A DNA stretch of 64,000 bases from the NCBI RefSeq assembly GCF_005887095.1, contig NZ_PNCI01000016.1:62001-126000 (forward strand), given 5' to 3'. This stretch comes from Pseudoalteromonas rubra (lineage in GTDB: Bacteria > Pseudomonadota > Gammaproteobacteria > Enterobacterales > Alteromonadaceae). Numbering within the stretch: position 1 is the first letter of the stretch; every line of letters starts with the position of its first letter. The notes below the pieces were generated by a model, which saw nothing but the letters and a program-made list of their open reading frames with translations, did not search any database and had not been told where the DNA came from. This document shows, one piece after another, positions 9,000-18,417 of the stretch. The position numbers and the translations under genes were made by a program.

Positions 9000-11171
9000 A
9001 TGCGCTTCGCCGAAGTCGCTTTAAAAGTGCCTTTACATAGAACCTTTGATTACCGCCTTGATCCGCAGCAGCAGCCTTGCGTCGGAGGCCGGGTTCGGAT
9101 CAAATTCGCCAACAGAGATTGCATTGCCATCGTGGTCGCACTAAAAGCTCACAGTGATGTACCTGATGACAAAATAAAAGCAATTGAGTCGGTACTCGAT
9201 ACCGCACCTATCTTGTCGCCCGGGCATCTTGTTTTTTTGCGCTTCAGTGCACAATATTACTGCCACCCGTTAGGCGAAACCCTGTTTACTGCCCTGCCTG
9301 GTGCATTGCGCGAGGGTGAGCAGGTCGATAAAACGCAAGTGCCTGTGCTGACCCTCACAGAGGCCGGCCGCGAAACCACGCAACTCAGAGCCAAAAAGCA
9401 ACTGGCCTTGATTGAGCAACTGCGCAGCGCTGGAGATGCCACCGCCAGTGAACTGAAAACGCTGGGCTTCTCACAGGCACAAATAAAAGCACTGCTAGAA
9501 AAAAGCCTGATCCAGGAAGAACTGCGCACCGATACCGACTGGCAATCTGCCCCATTGCAACTGGGTACTAAACCCAGGCTTAACCCCGAGCAGGCCACCG
9601 CTTGCAGTGCCATCAATAGTCAAACCGGATTTCGTACATTTTTACTTGAAGGTGTCACGGGCAGTGGTAAAACAGAAGTGTATTTACAAAGCCTGGAGGC
9701 CATTTTAGCCAGCGGCAAACAAGCATTGGTGCTGGTACCAGAAATAGGCCTGACACCACAAACCGTGAATCGCTTTAAACGCCGCTTTGAGGGGCTGCCC
9801 ATTGATCTGTGGCACTCCAATCTGACCGACAATGAGCGCTTACATACCTGGCGTCGTGCTGAACAGGGTGAATCGGCACTGGTGATAGGCACCCGCTCAG
9901 CCATCTTTTTACCTTTTCAGACTCTGGGCATGATAGTAGTTGATGAAGAACATGATGGCTCCTTCAAGCAGCAAGATGGATTACGTTACCATGCGCGCGA
10001 TCTGGCCGCTTATCGCGCCGCGCAGGGCCAGTTCCCCCTGATTTTAGGCACTGCCACTCCAGCGTTGGAGACCTTGCACAAAGCCTTGCAGAACCGCTAT
10101 CAATTACTGCCGCTCACTAAGCGGGCACAAACCCAGCAAGATAACCGCTTTGTGTTGGTGGATATGAAAGGGCAAGCTGAACAGGCCGGGTTTGCTAAGG
10201 CCAGTCTGGATGCTATTTCCGCCACCCTGGCTCGTGGGCAACAGGTCATGGTGTTTCTCAACAGGCGAGGCTTTGCCCCTACCCTGATCTGCCATGAATG
10301 TGGCTGGCTCAGCAACTGCCACCGCTGCAGCACCAGTGCCACTTATCACAAATCGTTGCGCAGACTGATCTGTCACCACTGTTCAGAGCAAGCCTTTGTG
10401 CCTGTGCAATGCCCAGATTGTGGCAGCACCCAGATCATGCCAACCGGGTTTGGTACTGAGCAGCTGGAAGAGTTCTTATCCGAGCAGTTTGCCGACTTTC
10501 CTGTACACCGCATTGACCGGGACTCAACCCGTCGTAAAGGTAGTCTTGAAACGGTACTGGATGAAATCAACCAGGGAGGCGCACGATTATTGATTGGCAC
10601 GCAAATGCTCGCCAAAGGCCACCACTTCGCCGACGTCAATCTGGTGGTGATCCTCGACGTAGACAGCGGGCTGTATTCTTGCGACTTTCGCGCCACAGAA
10701 CACATGGCTCAGCTGATAACACAGGTGGCAGGACGGGCAGGGCGTAGCGGCGAAGCAGGTACAGTGCTGCTGCAAACCCACTTCCCGGAACACCCTTTAT
10801 TACAAGATCTGGTCAACAACGGGTATCAGGACTTTGCGCGCTATGCTTTACGTGAACGCGAAGAAACCCAGATGCCACCTTACAGTCATATGGCCCTGAT
10901 CCGTGCTGAAGCCACCAATGCACAACTGGTCATGGCGTTTTTATCGGATCTGGTTCCAGCCAACCCCTACCCTGGTATACAATTACTCGGACCGATCCCC
11001 GCGCCGATGGAACGCCTGGCCGGAAAATACCGATATCAATTGCATATTCAGGCAGCGCAGCGCAAAGTACTGCACCAATACCTGGCGCAACTGGCTGAGT
11101 ATATTGGCCAACATAAACTTGCTAACCGGGTGCGCTGGAGTATTGACGTTGACCCAATGGATACCTATTAA
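9000..11171 (+). CDS. priA: Primosomal replication restart helicase PriA
   Basis: 3'-5' superfamily 2 helicase that reloads the replisome at stalled forks. The N-terminal DNA-binding part is followed by Walker A GVTGSGKTE (about residues 218-226), DEEH box VVDEEHDGS (about 316), and the paired zinc-binding cysteines CHECGWLSNCHRC and CHHCSEQ...CPDCG (about 430-475). Helicase motifs continue as GTQMLAKGHHF and QVAGRAGRSG. Its 723 residues match the family. ftsN starts 8 bp downstream, so co-transcription is likely. Confidence 0.97.
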   Translation: MRFAEVALKVPLHRTFDYRLDPQQQPCVGGRVRIKFANRDCIAIVVALKAHSDVPDDKIKAIESVLDTAPILSPGHLVFLRFSAQYYCHPLGETLFTALPGALREGEQVDKTQVPVLTLTEAGRETTQLRAKKQLALIEQLRSAGDATASELKTLGFSQAQIKALLEKSLIQEELRTDTDWQSAPLQLGTKPRLNPEQATACSAINSQTGFRTFLLEGVTGSGKTEVYLQSLEAILASGKQALVLVPEIGLTPQTVNRFKRRFEGLPIDLWHSNLTDNERLHTWRRAEQGESALVIGTRSAIFLPFQTLGMIVVDEEHDGSFKQQDGLRYHARDLAAYRAAQGQFPLILGTATPALETLHKALQNRYQLLPLTKRAQTQQDNRFVLVDMKGQAEQAGFAKASLDAISATLARGQQVMVFLNRRGFAPTLICHECGWLSNCHRCSTSATYHKSLRRLICHHCSEQAFVPVQCPDCGSTQIMPTGFGTEQLEEFLSEQFADFPVHRIDRDSTRRKGSLETVLDEINQGGARLLIGTQMLAKGHHFADVNLVVILDVDSGLYSCDFRATEHMAQLITQVAGRAGRSGEAGTVLLQTHFPEHPLLQDLVNNGYQDFARYALREREETQMPPYSHMALIRAEATNAQLVMAFLSDLVPANPYPGIQLLGPIPAPMERLAGKYRYQLHIQAAQRKVLHQYLAQLAEYIGQHKLANRVRWSIDVDPMDTY

Positions 11172-11179
11172 AAAACGTT

Positions 11180-11713
11180 ATGGCACAACACGATTATATA
11201 AATAAGAAACCGGGTGGTAAAAAAGCCGCCAAAGGAAAGGCCAGCAAGCCCTTTCCTAAGGTTTTTGCGGCACTGACACTGGTGCTGGTCGGCGCCTTTG
11301 GTTATGGCCTGTGGTACATCAAACACCACGGTGAACCTCAGGTACAACCCAGCAGCCCTAAGCCTGCGAAACAAGCTGAGCAACCCAAAGTAGAAAAAGA
11401 CCTCCCTCGCCCGCCCGATTTTATAAAAGACATCAAAGATCATGAAGTGATCGTTGAGGTGAGAAAGTTGGAGAGCAAAGGCCCATATCAGATGCAATGT
11501 GGCTCATTCAGAACCTATAAACAGGCTGAACAGATGAAGGCTAAAATGGCGTTTGCTGGCCTGATAGCCGAGATCCGTCGCACCGAAGGCTCAAATGGGG
11601 TCTGGTATCGGGTGCGTCTGGGCCCCTATGAAACCAAACGGGGCGCCGAGAGCGACAAAAATAAGCTGGAACGGATTAACATCGTCAGCTGTGGGATTTG
11701 GAAGTGGACTTGA
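11180..11713 (+). CDS. ftsN: FtsN-like cell division protein with SPOR domain
   Basis: Bitopic inner membrane protein. It has a short basic cytoplasmic N-terminus, one transmembrane helix at about 27-47 (VFAALTLVLVGAFGYGLWYI), a Pro/Lys-rich periplasmic linker and a C-terminal SPOR domain (about 100-177) that binds denuded glycan at the septum. At 177 residues it is shorter than E. coli FtsN (319) because the linker is reduced. Position directly before hslVU, as in enterobacteria and vibrios, supports FtsN over other SPOR proteins. Confidence 0.85.
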   Translation: MAQHDYINKKPGGKKAAKGKASKPFPKVFAALTLVLVGAFGYGLWYIKHHGEPQVQPSSPKPAKQAEQPKVEKDLPRPPDFIKDIKDHEVIVEVRKLESKGPYQMQCGSFRTYKQAEQMKAKMAFAGLIAEIRRTEGSNGVWYRVRLGPYETKRGAESDKNKLERINIVSCGIWKWT

Positions 11714-11758
11714 TCTTCGCAAAATCGTCCCTATCTCTACCCTAATTGAATTTACAGG

Positions 11759-11774
11759 GGAGGCTTAAGCCTCC
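11759..11774. promoter_or_regulatory. Perfect 16-bp palindrome in the hslV leader
   Basis: The inverted repeat GGAGGCTT/AAGCCTCC lies 15 bp before the hslV start. It is not followed by a T run, so it is not a typical terminator. It may fold in the 5' UTR; a stabilising leader hairpin is known for E. coli hslVU mRNA, and equivalence here is inference. Confidence 0.5.
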
Positions 11775-11789
11775 TGATTAAGGAATACT

Positions 11790-12308
11790 ATGACAACTAT
11801 CGTAAGTGTTCGCCGAGGCGACAAAGTCGTAATTGGCGGAGATGGCCAGGTCTCTCTTGGCAATACGGTCATGAAAGGCAATGCCAGAAAAGTGCGTCGC
11901 CTGTACAACGGTAAAGTACTAGCAGGCTTTGCCGGTGGCACTGCCGACGCGTTCACCCTGTTTGAACGCTTTGAAACCAAACTGGAAATGCATCAGGGTC
12001 ACCTGACCCGTGCGGCTGTTGAAATGGCCAAAGACTGGCGTACCGACAGAGCGCTGCGCAAATTAGAGGCACTGCTGGCTGTTGCCGATGAAACTGCGTC
12101 ATTGATCATCACAGGTAATGGCGACGTAGTACAGCCTGAGCACGATCTGATAGCCATAGGCAGTGGCGGTAACTTTGCCCAGGCCGCAGCCACTGCGCTG
12201 ATTGAAAACACCGACCTGAGTGCCCGTGAAATTGTGGAAAAGAGCCTTAAAATCGCAGGCGACATCTGCGTCTTTACCAACAATTTCCAAACCATCGAAG
12301 AATTGTAA
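11790..12308 (+). CDS. hslV: ATP-dependent protease subunit HslV (ClpQ)
   Basis: Threonine peptidase that forms the double hexameric core of the HslUV protease. The catalytic Thr follows the initiator Met (MTTIVSVRR) and is exposed by Met removal. Conserved blocks include [22 protein letters not shown] and [14 protein letters not shown]. Its 172 residues are normal. hslU follows after 11 bp. Heat-shock control is typical of the family; I did not find a convincing sigma32 promoter. Confidence 0.97.
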   Translation: MTTIVSVRRGDKVVIGGDGQVSLGNTVMKGNARKVRRLYNGKVLAGFAGGTADAFTLFERFETKLEMHQGHLTRAAVEMAKDWRTDRALRKLEALLAVADETASLIITGNGDVVQPEHDLIAIGSGGNFAQAAATALIENTDLSAREIVEKSLKIAGDICVFTNNFQTIEEL

Positions 12309-12319
12309 TAGGAATTGCC

Positions 12320-13648
12320 ATGACAGCAATGACCCCCAGAGAAATCGTCCATGAGCTTGACCAACATATTATAGGTCAGGACAAAGCTAAAAAAGCCGTC
12401 GCCATCGCACTGAGAAACCGCTGGCGTCGTATGCAGCTCCCTGAAGAGCTGCGCAGCGAAGTTACACCAAAGAACATTCTGATGATTGGTCCAACTGGCG
12501 TAGGTAAAACCGAGATCGCCCGTCGTCTGGCCAAACTGGCAAACGCACCATTTATCAAAGTTGAAGCCACCAAATTCACCGAAGTGGGCTATGTCGGCAA
12601 AGAGGTCGAAACCATCATTCGCGATTTGGTGGAAGTCTCTTTCAAAATGACGCGCGAGCAGCAAACCAAAAAGCACAAGCACCGCGCTGAAGAAGCTGCG
12701 GAAGAGCGTATTTTGGATGCCCTGCTGCCACCAGCGAAAGACGCCTGGGGTGAAACTCAGCAAAGCGATAACAGCTCTACGCGTCAGGTATTCCGTAAAA
12801 AGCTACGCGAAGGCCAGCTGGATGACAAAGAGATCGACATCGACATCGCTGAAACAGCGCCTCAGGTAGAGATCATGGCACCGCCGGGCATGGAAGAGAT
12901 GACCAATCAATTGCAGGGCATGTTCCAGAACCTGTCGGGCGACAAAAAGAAAAGCCGTAAACTGAAGATCAAAGAAGCCTTCAAGCTGTTAATTGAGGAA
13001 GAAGCCGCCAAGCTGGTCAACCCGGAAGAGCTCAAAGAGCAGGCCATTTTTGCCGTCGAGCAAAATGGTATCGTGTTCATCGATGAGATTGATAAGATCT
13101 GTAAGCGTGGTGAAGCCTCTGGTCCGGATGTCAGCCGTGAGGGCGTACAGCGCGACCTGCTTCCGCTTATCGAAGGCTCAACAGTCAGCACGAAACATGG
13201 CATGGTTAAAACGGACCATATTTTATTTATTGCCTCAGGTGCATTCCAGATGGCCAAGCCTTCTGATCTCATTCCTGAGCTGCAAGGTCGTTTACCGATC
13301 CGTGTTGAATTGGAAGCCCTCACTGCAAAAGACTTTAAACGTATTCTGACAGAGCCACATGCATCGCTCACAGAGCAGCAACAGGCCCTGATGAACACAG
13401 AAAGTGTCAGTATCGAATTCAATGATGATGCGATTGAACGCATTGCCCAGGCTGCCTGGCAAGTTAATGAAAAGACAGAAAACATTGGTGCCCGTCGTCT
13501 GCATACTGTGATGGAAAAACTGATGGAAGAAATTTCATTCGACGCATCTGACAAAGCCGGCGAGTCACTGACAATAGACGCCGCGTATGTCGACAAACAT
13601 TTAGATATGCTGGTCCAGGACGAAGACCTGAGCCGCTTTATTCTTTAA
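12320..13648 (+). CDS. hslU: HslUV protease ATPase subunit HslU (ClpY)
   Basis: AAA+ unfoldase that feeds substrates into HslV. Walker [10 protein letters not shown] is at about residues 57-65 and Walker [10 protein letters not shown] at about 250. The intermediate I-domain lies between. The C-terminus ends DLSRFIL, the tail that inserts into HslV to activate it. Its 442 residues match E. coli. Confidence 0.98.
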   Translation: MTAMTPREIVHELDQHIIGQDKAKKAVAIALRNRWRRMQLPEELRSEVTPKNILMIGPTGVGKTEIARRLAKLANAPFIKVEATKFTEVGYVGKEVETIIRDLVEVSFKMTREQQTKKHKHRAEEAAEERILDALLPPAKDAWGETQQSDNSSTRQVFRKKLREGQLDDKEIDIDIAETAPQVEIMAPPGMEEMTNQLQGMFQNLSGDKKKSRKLKIKEAFKLLIEEEAAKLVNPEELKEQAIFAVEQNGIVFIDEIDKICKRGEASGPDVSREGVQRDLLPLIEGSTVSTKHGMVKTDHILFIASGAFQMAKPSDLIPELQGRLPIRVELEALTAKDFKRILTEPHASLTEQQQALMNTESVSIEFNDDAIERIAQAAWQVNEKTENIGARRLHTVMEKLMEEISFDASDKAGESLTIDAAYVDKHLDMLVQDEDLSRFIL

Positions 13649-13656
13649 CGGATACC

Positions 13657-13683
13657 AGCCCGATCAATGATCGGGCTTTTTTC
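13657..13683 (+). terminator. hslVU terminator
   Basis: Inverted repeat AGCCCGATCA / TGATCGGGCT (13657-13677) followed by a T run. It overlaps the start region of the next gene, which begins at 13689. Confidence 0.85.
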
Positions 13684-13688
13684 TGCCT

Positions 13689-14051
13689 ATGTATCAAGTG
13701 ACCAAATTACATTACCACACTCAGCAAAACCTGCTCGATGTGTACTTTGATGATGGCCTGACTCACTCGCTCAGTGCCGAGTTTTTGCGTGTCCACTCGC
13801 CTTCAGCCGAGGTGCAGGGACATGGCCCCGGTCAGCAGCAACTGGTGCTCAATAAGCAGGATGTGGCCATTGGGCAAATCGAGCCGGTTGGCCATTACGC
13901 AGTCAGACTGGTATTTGATGACGGCCACAATTCCGGGTTGTTTAGCTGGCAATATCTGAGAAAACTGTGCGAACAACACGAGACACTGTGGCAAGACTAT
14001 CAGCAGCGAGTGTCGGCAAAGCACGATGTGCCGATCAAGTTTATGCCATGA
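13689..14051 (+). CDS. DUF971 protein (gamma-butyrobetaine hydroxylase N-terminal-like)
   Basis: A 120-residue protein of the DUF971 family, which resembles the zinc-binding N-terminal domain of gamma-butyrobetaine dioxygenase. Visible family features are LDVYFDDGLTHSLSAEFLRVHSPSAE and a GLFSWQYLRKLC block. It commonly follows hslU in gammaproteobacteria. Its function is unknown; a role in Fe-S or metal handling has been suggested for relatives. It starts only 6 bp after the hslU terminator T run, so it may depend on readthrough. Confidence 0.85.
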   Translation: MYQVTKLHYHTQQNLLDVYFDDGLTHSLSAEFLRVHSPSAEVQGHGPGQQQLVLNKQDVAIGQIEPVGHYAVRLVFDDGHNSGLFSWQYLRKLCEQHETLWQDYQQRVSAKHDVPIKFMP

Positions 14052-14068
14052 GGGCATTCCAGACACAA

Positions 14069-14095
14069 AAAAGGCGACCGAGGTCGCCTTTTCTT
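14069..14095. terminator. Terminator between DUF971 gene and chemoreceptor
   Basis: Stem AAGGCGACC / GGTCGCCTT (14071-14090) with flanking A and T runs, between convergent genes. Confidence 0.85.
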
Positions 14096-14113
14096 TTACC
14101 AAACCCAGTTACA

Positions 14114-15994
14114 TTACACCTGGTATTTTTCTACCGACTCATACAAATTGCGAGCCTGCTCGGACAGTTCCTCACTACTTTGCGCATTACTGCTGGCATG
14201 CTCCGACGCCACTTGTGCAATATCACGGATCTTAACCACATTCTTGTTCACTTCTGAGGCCACCTGCTTTTGCTCATCAATGGCGGTAGCAATATGTGTA
14301 CTCATTTCCATAATGGTCTGCACATCTTCGGTGATCATCCCCAGCAAATTACCGGCGCGTTCAGCCTGCGCCACGCTTTCATTACCCTGCTCACGGCACT
14401 GCTCCATGATATTGACCACTTCACGGGTACGTTGCTGCAAGGTGGAAATAATGCTTTCGATTTCCTGAGTCGAATCCTGGGTACGCTGTGCCAGCGAGCG
14501 AACCTCATCCGCAACCACCGCAAAGCCCCGGCCCTGCTCACCGGCACGGGCGGCTTCAATGGCCGCATTCAGCGCCAGCAGGTTGGTTTGCTCGGCAATA
14601 CCCCGGATCACATCAAGGACAGAGCCAATGGTTTCACCATCTCGCTCTAACTGACCAACCACGTCGGATGCTCCACCCAAAGACTCAGACAACTGCATGA
14701 TGTGCTCTATGGTTGAGGTCACCTCAGTGCGACCCAGCTGGGCATTCTTGTTGGTAGACTCGGCTTTTTCTGCAGCCGCTTCGGTATTGTGCGAGATATC
14801 CTGGATAGTCGCCTGCATTTCGGTCGCGGCAGTCGCCACCATATCGGCTTCATGAAGCTGCTCACTCATACCGGCACTGGTTTGCGCCGTAGTATCCGAC
14901 AGATGGTGAGTCGCATCATTAATGATCGCCAGCGCGCTATTCACATCACCAATCAGCTCTTTAAAATCGCCAATCAGACTATTGAAGTCTTTGGTCATCA
15001 GAGTAATTTCGTCATTACCTGTCTGTTCAATATGAATGCGCAAATTGTTCTCGCGGCGGATCCGCTCTATGGTCTGATAAACCCGCTCAACCGGACGAAT
15101 AATCGACTGGCTGGTAGACAGCACTAAAATCATCACGAGTACCGATGCCACCACAAAAATGATCAGTGCGGCCATCTGTGCCATTTCGGTGTTCTCGGTC
15201 ACAGCCTGTTTGGACTGTTCAACAATTCTGGCCACCACGGCATCACTTTGCTCCACACTCTGCTTCATGCTGCCGAGGGCACCACTGTTAAGATCCAGTC
15301 CGAGCTTAGTCTGGGTATCCACCAAATTTCTGAAACGCGTTTGATACTGTTTCAATAAGTTCAGCATCTGACTTTCATATTGGGCGTCAAAACCCGCCGA
15401 CTTAACCTGCCCCTCAAACTTAGTGATCTGATCATCAAACTTCTTGAGGTATTTTAAATCCAGTCGCAGCATAAAGTCTTTTTCAGCCCGGCGGAGCATC
15501 AACATGCTTACCAACAGATCGTCACGCTCTTGCTGCTTGAGCATAGTTTCGACTTCATGTACGGCGCTACGTAGCGCGCCATATAGCCCGTCTTTAGGAT
15601 GCAGGCCAATGATTCTTTGCAAGTCAACGACGTTGTTAAAGTCGTCCACATAAGTTTGTGCCAGATGCTCGAACTCACGTAAATTGCTATCGTCTATACC
15701 AAACTCAGCAAAAATCTCATCCAGTAGGCCAGCTTTACGCTGCAGCTCGCTGTAATCCTTGGCAAATAAATCCAGTGCCTCAGTATCTTTGTAGAACAAA
15801 AAGTTCTTCTCGTGTTTGCGCATGGAGAGCTCGTGAATATCCAGCTCCTCCGCGTACTGAATGGTTTCATTCAGCTTGCGCATGGTACTGGCTTCGATCA
15901 TGATCACTGCCAGCATAACGACTAAAGCCACACCCACAACCAGCGCATTCAACTGCAAGCGCCGCTTAATGGTCAGATTTTCCAGAAATGCCAT
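14114..15994 (-). CDS. Methyl-accepting chemotaxis protein, helical sensor
   Basis: Transmembrane chemoreceptor signalling to CheA/CheW. TM1 is at about 18-38, TM2 at about 270-292, then HAMP (IIRPVERV...) and the cytoplasmic coiled coil with the hairpin tip [20 protein letters not shown]. The periplasmic part is all-helical, with blocks such as [13 protein letters not shown] and [20 protein letters not shown]. These repeat a pattern typical of the helical bimodular (HBM) sensor seen in McpS-type receptors. I place the start at the ATG at 15994 (626 aa), not an upstream TTG, because it lies at the usual distance before TM1. The ligand is unknown. Confidence 0.92.
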   Translation of the reverse strand: MAFLENLTIKRRLQLNALVVGVALVVMLAVIMIEASTMRKLNETIQYAEELDIHELSMRKHEKNFLFYKDTEALDLFAKDYSELQRKAGLLDEIFAEFGIDDSNLREFEHLAQTYVDDFNNVVDLQRIIGLHPKDGLYGALRSAVHEVETMLKQQERDDLLVSMLMLRRAEKDFMLRLDLKYLKKFDDQITKFEGQVKSAGFDAQYESQMLNLLKQYQTRFRNLVDTQTKLGLDLNSGALGSMKQSVEQSDAVVARIVEQSKQAVTENTEMAQMAALIIFVVASVLVMILVLSTSQSIIRPVERVYQTIERIRRENNLRIHIEQTGNDEITLMTKDFNSLIGDFKELIGDVNSALAIINDATHHLSDTTAQTSAGMSEQLHEADMVATAATEMQATIQDISHNTEAAAEKAESTNKNAQLGRTEVTSTIEHIMQLSESLGGASDVVGQLERDGETIGSVLDVIRGIAEQTNLLALNAAIEAARAGEQGRGFAVVADEVRSLAQRTQDSTQEIESIISTLQQRTREVVNIMEQCREQGNESVAQAERAGNLLGMITEDVQTIMEMSTHIATAIDEQKQVASEVNKNVVKIRDIAQVASEHASSNAQSSEELSEQARNLYESVEKYQV

Positions 15995-16102
15995 ACGGTT
16001 ACCCAATTATTACAAGACCTGCAATAAGTATAGATTATTCCGCCAACATCGCCGCGCACTATTTGTCATTTTTGCACGACTTTATTACCATTTGCACATT
16101 AA

Positions 16103-17155
16103 TTAAGCAGCCCTTGATGTTTTATTGAGCACCGTCTGCCAGAGCGTGTCATGGAGCTCACTGACATTGCCCCATTGTCCCTTAGTTAGCCACAGCGCCA
16201 ACGGTGTTGCATCACTTGGGAAATTGATCTGCTGCCCTGCGGGAGATTCAAGCCACTCATCCAGAGCCTCGGAATTAAGATAATTCATCACCTGGGCCAG
16301 CCCCAGAGATTGTAATGTCATCGCATTGCTTTGCTGCTCAAATTGTCCCTGCAAAGGCTTTAACAGTAACTTTTTACCAAATTTCAATGCTTCACTGGAC
16401 AACTCAAACCCGGCATTTGCCACAACGCCAGATGCATTGGCCAGATCACAGATAAAGCCGTCACGCGAGGGAGAGCGCAGGTGAATATGGTTAATTGAGG
16501 TGTTTTGCGCATCCGGATGGTAGCAATAAAATTCTTTGTCCGGAAAGTCTTTAAGCAACTCAACAATGTGAGATAAATCCTCAAACGGCAAATACACCAG
16601 CACTTTGTTGGCAACCGACTGATTCCCAAAGTCACCAGGCTGATACGGAATAAAAGGGGGTACTATGTTTTCTGCAAAAGGCTGCCAGTGCACGCCAAGG
16701 TGAATATCAGCCGGTGCAAACCAGCGTATGAGTGAGCGCAGTAAAAAATTGCCACCGAATAAAGGGACTTTAGGTGATAAAAAAGCACTTTGATGACTCA
16801 TTGCAACCACAGGGACCTTTGCCCGTCGCGCCGCCCAGGCGGTCACCGGCTCAAAGTCGTTAAAGACCATATCGTAGCCACGTATATCAAACGCCCGAAC
16901 ATCTTTGACGAAGCGACCCAGTCGCAACTGCTGGAGCGTGCCCTGATAATTTAATCGTCCATGCTTAGTCGCAAAGCTGATCCCGCGCCGGGTTTGATAC
17001 TCACCAAACACCGACATATCAAAATAGCGCTCATCTGGTCGACCAGAGAATAGATAGTCAACGTCGATCCCCAACCGGGTAAAACACTCTGCCATCACCC
17101 GTGCACGAGTGATATGGCCGTTGCCAGTCCCTTGTACGCCATATAAAATCTTCAT
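16103..17155 (-). CDS. Putative glycosyltransferase, MJ1255/VC2487 type
   Basis: GT-B-like protein starting MKILYGVQGTGNGHITRA, the nucleotide-sugar-transferase-like start of the MJ1255 family. The ATG at 17155 (350 aa) is chosen because it overlaps the stop of the PAP2 gene as ATGA. The C-terminal half has the acceptor/donor loop ANAGFELSSEALKFGKKLLLKPL, which is like MurG and UGT enzymes. Neither donor nor acceptor can be read. Coupling to a PAP2 phosphatase suggests a lipid-linked substrate (inference). Confidence 0.8.
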   Translation of the reverse strand: MKILYGVQGTGNGHITRARVMAECFTRLGIDVDYLFSGRPDERYFDMSVFGEYQTRRGISFATKHGRLNYQGTLQQLRLGRFVKDVRAFDIRGYDMVFNDFEPVTAWAARRAKVPVVAMSHQSAFLSPKVPLFGGNFLLRSLIRWFAPADIHLGVHWQPFAENIVPPFIPYQPGDFGNQSVANKVLVYLPFEDLSHIVELLKDFPDKEFYCYHPDAQNTSINHIHLRSPSRDGFICDLANASGVVANAGFELSSEALKFGKKLLLKPLQGQFEQQSNAMTLQSLGLAQVMNYLNSEALDEWLESPAGQQINFPSDATPLALWLTKGQWGNVSELHDTLWQTVLNKTSRAA

Positions 17156-17673
17156 AATTCCCCTACAACTCCTATTGCCAGCAAAGCACAACCGCTACCT
17201 ATTATCGCGCCCAGAATGACATCAATTGGGTAGTGCACACCAACCACAATTCTCGACAAAGACACTCCGGACGCCCAAATCATCAAAGGCAAAGCCAGTG
17301 CAGGAAAAGGCTCCATCAGGCACGTGGCGTATAGCCAGGCACCGGCGCTATGCCCGGAGGGCATGCTAAATTTATCACTTGGTGTAAGCATGGCCTTAAC
17401 TGCAAGGCAATCACAGGGCCTGATCCGTGCGATACGGTTTTTCAGGTAAAGGTAAAGCGGCCGCTCAATGGCAAATGCGACCACGGCACAGAGCGCAAAC
17501 TGCTGGCCCACTTCCCCCATAAACAGTGCACTCAGGATGCCAAGGATGACATACAGCCCACCGTTTCCGCTTTTTGACAGTGCCAACATCACCATTTTGA
17601 ACCAGGGCTTACACTCGGGTTTATAAAGGGCGAAATACAGCGCCGTATCGAGTTTAATGATCTGTGTTTTCAT
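17152..17673 (-). CDS. PAP2-family membrane phosphatase
   Basis: Integral membrane acid phosphatase related to PgpB/UppP-type lipid phosphatases. All three catalytic motifs are present: KNRIARIRP (KxxxxxxRP), PSGH at about 119-122, and SRIVVGVHYPIDV (SRxxxxxHxxxD). Several hydrophobic helices surround them. Its 173 residues are at the short end of the family. The stop overlaps the next start (ATGA), indicating translational coupling. Substrates may be undecaprenyl or phosphatidylglycerol phosphates. Confidence 0.9.
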   Translation of the reverse strand: MKTQIIKLDTALYFALYKPECKPWFKMVMLALSKSGNGGLYVILGILSALFMGEVGQQFALCAVVAFAIERPLYLYLKNRIARIRPCDCLAVKAMLTPSDKFSMPSGHSAGAWLYATCLMEPFPALALPLMIWASGVSLSRIVVGVHYPIDVILGAIIGSGCALLAIGVVGEL

Positions 17674-17771
17674 AGTTCATGCTTACATTTGTTCACAATT
17701 TCAGCATAGAAGAGCTAAATAACACTGCCACGACATTTTTGTGACACAATTATGTATGTTGATTCAAAGCA

Positions 17772-17799
17772 TTGCGCACCTACGTAATGGGAGTATACT
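17772..17799 (+). promoter_or_regulatory. Candidate rraA promoter
   Basis: TTGCGC (17772-17777), 16-bp spacer, TATACT (17794-17799). The predicted leader is about 30 nt. The -35 is weak. Confidence 0.4.
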
Positions 17800-17834
17800 G
17801 GGCTCTGAATTCAGTTATTTTCGAGGACGACCGT

Positions 17835-18341
17835 ATGGATTACAGCACTTCCGACTTATGTGACCATTTTGCCGATGCCGTTGACGTATTGGAGCCAATG
17901 TTTATCAATTTTGGGGGTCAAAGCGCCTTTAGTGGTCGTATTAAAACGCTTAAGTGCTTTGAGAATAATGAGCTGATTAACCAGACATTACAGCAAGATG
18001 GCGCTGGCCAGATACTCCTGATAGATGGCGGGGGCTCAACGCGTCGCGCGCTCATCGACATCGAGCTTGCTGAGCTGGCAATCGAAAATAACTGGCAGGG
18101 TATTATCGTCTATGGCGCAGTACGTCATGTTGAAGAGCTGGAAGAGTGCGACATCGGAATTCAGGCTATTGCATCCATCCCTGTCGCCGCCGACAGCCAT
18201 GGCAGTGGTGAGCAAGGCATCCCCGTGAACTTCGCTGGCGTATCTTTTTACGACGATGATTTCCTGTATGCCGATGCAACGGGCATTATTATTTCTGCAG
18301 AAGAGCTACTACTGGAAGTCGACGACGAGCAGAGCGAGTAG
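17835..18341 (+). CDS. rraA: Ribonuclease E activity regulator RraA
   Basis: Ring-shaped trimer that binds RNase E and inhibits mRNA decay. The protein aligns along its length with E. coli Rra[58 protein letters not shown]. The start at 17835 (168 aa) is chosen by this alignment; an in-frame upstream ATG would add 21 unrelated residues and overlap the promoter. The C-terminus is acidic. Confidence 0.95.
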   Translation: MDYSTSDLCDHFADAVDVLEPMFINFGGQSAFSGRIKTLKCFENNELINQTLQQDGAGQILLIDGGGSTRRALIDIELAELAIENNWQGIIVYGAVRHVEELEECDIGIQAIASIPVAADSHGSGEQGIPVNFAGVSFYDDDFLYADATGIIISAEELLLEVDDEQSE

Positions 18342-18367
18342 CACCGCCTTTCAATTATTAATTCAGT

Positions 18368-18394
18368 CGGGCAAAGTCTGCCTTTGCCCGGTTT
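18368..18394 (+). terminator. Probable rraA terminator
   Basis: 9-bp stem CGGGCAAAG / CTTTGCCCG with a 5-nt loop; the following T run is short. Confidence 0.6.
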
Positions 18395-18417
18395 AACTCC
18401 ATTGATCGACCAATATT

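Noticed and set aside
11999..12763. Long antisense frame of 254 codons opposite hslV/hslU
   Set aside because: Composition is the reverse complement of conserved genes, and it has no family resemblance or ribosome site.
12907..13596. Long antisense frame opposite hslU
   Set aside because: Serine/arginine-rich shadow of a conserved AAA+ gene.
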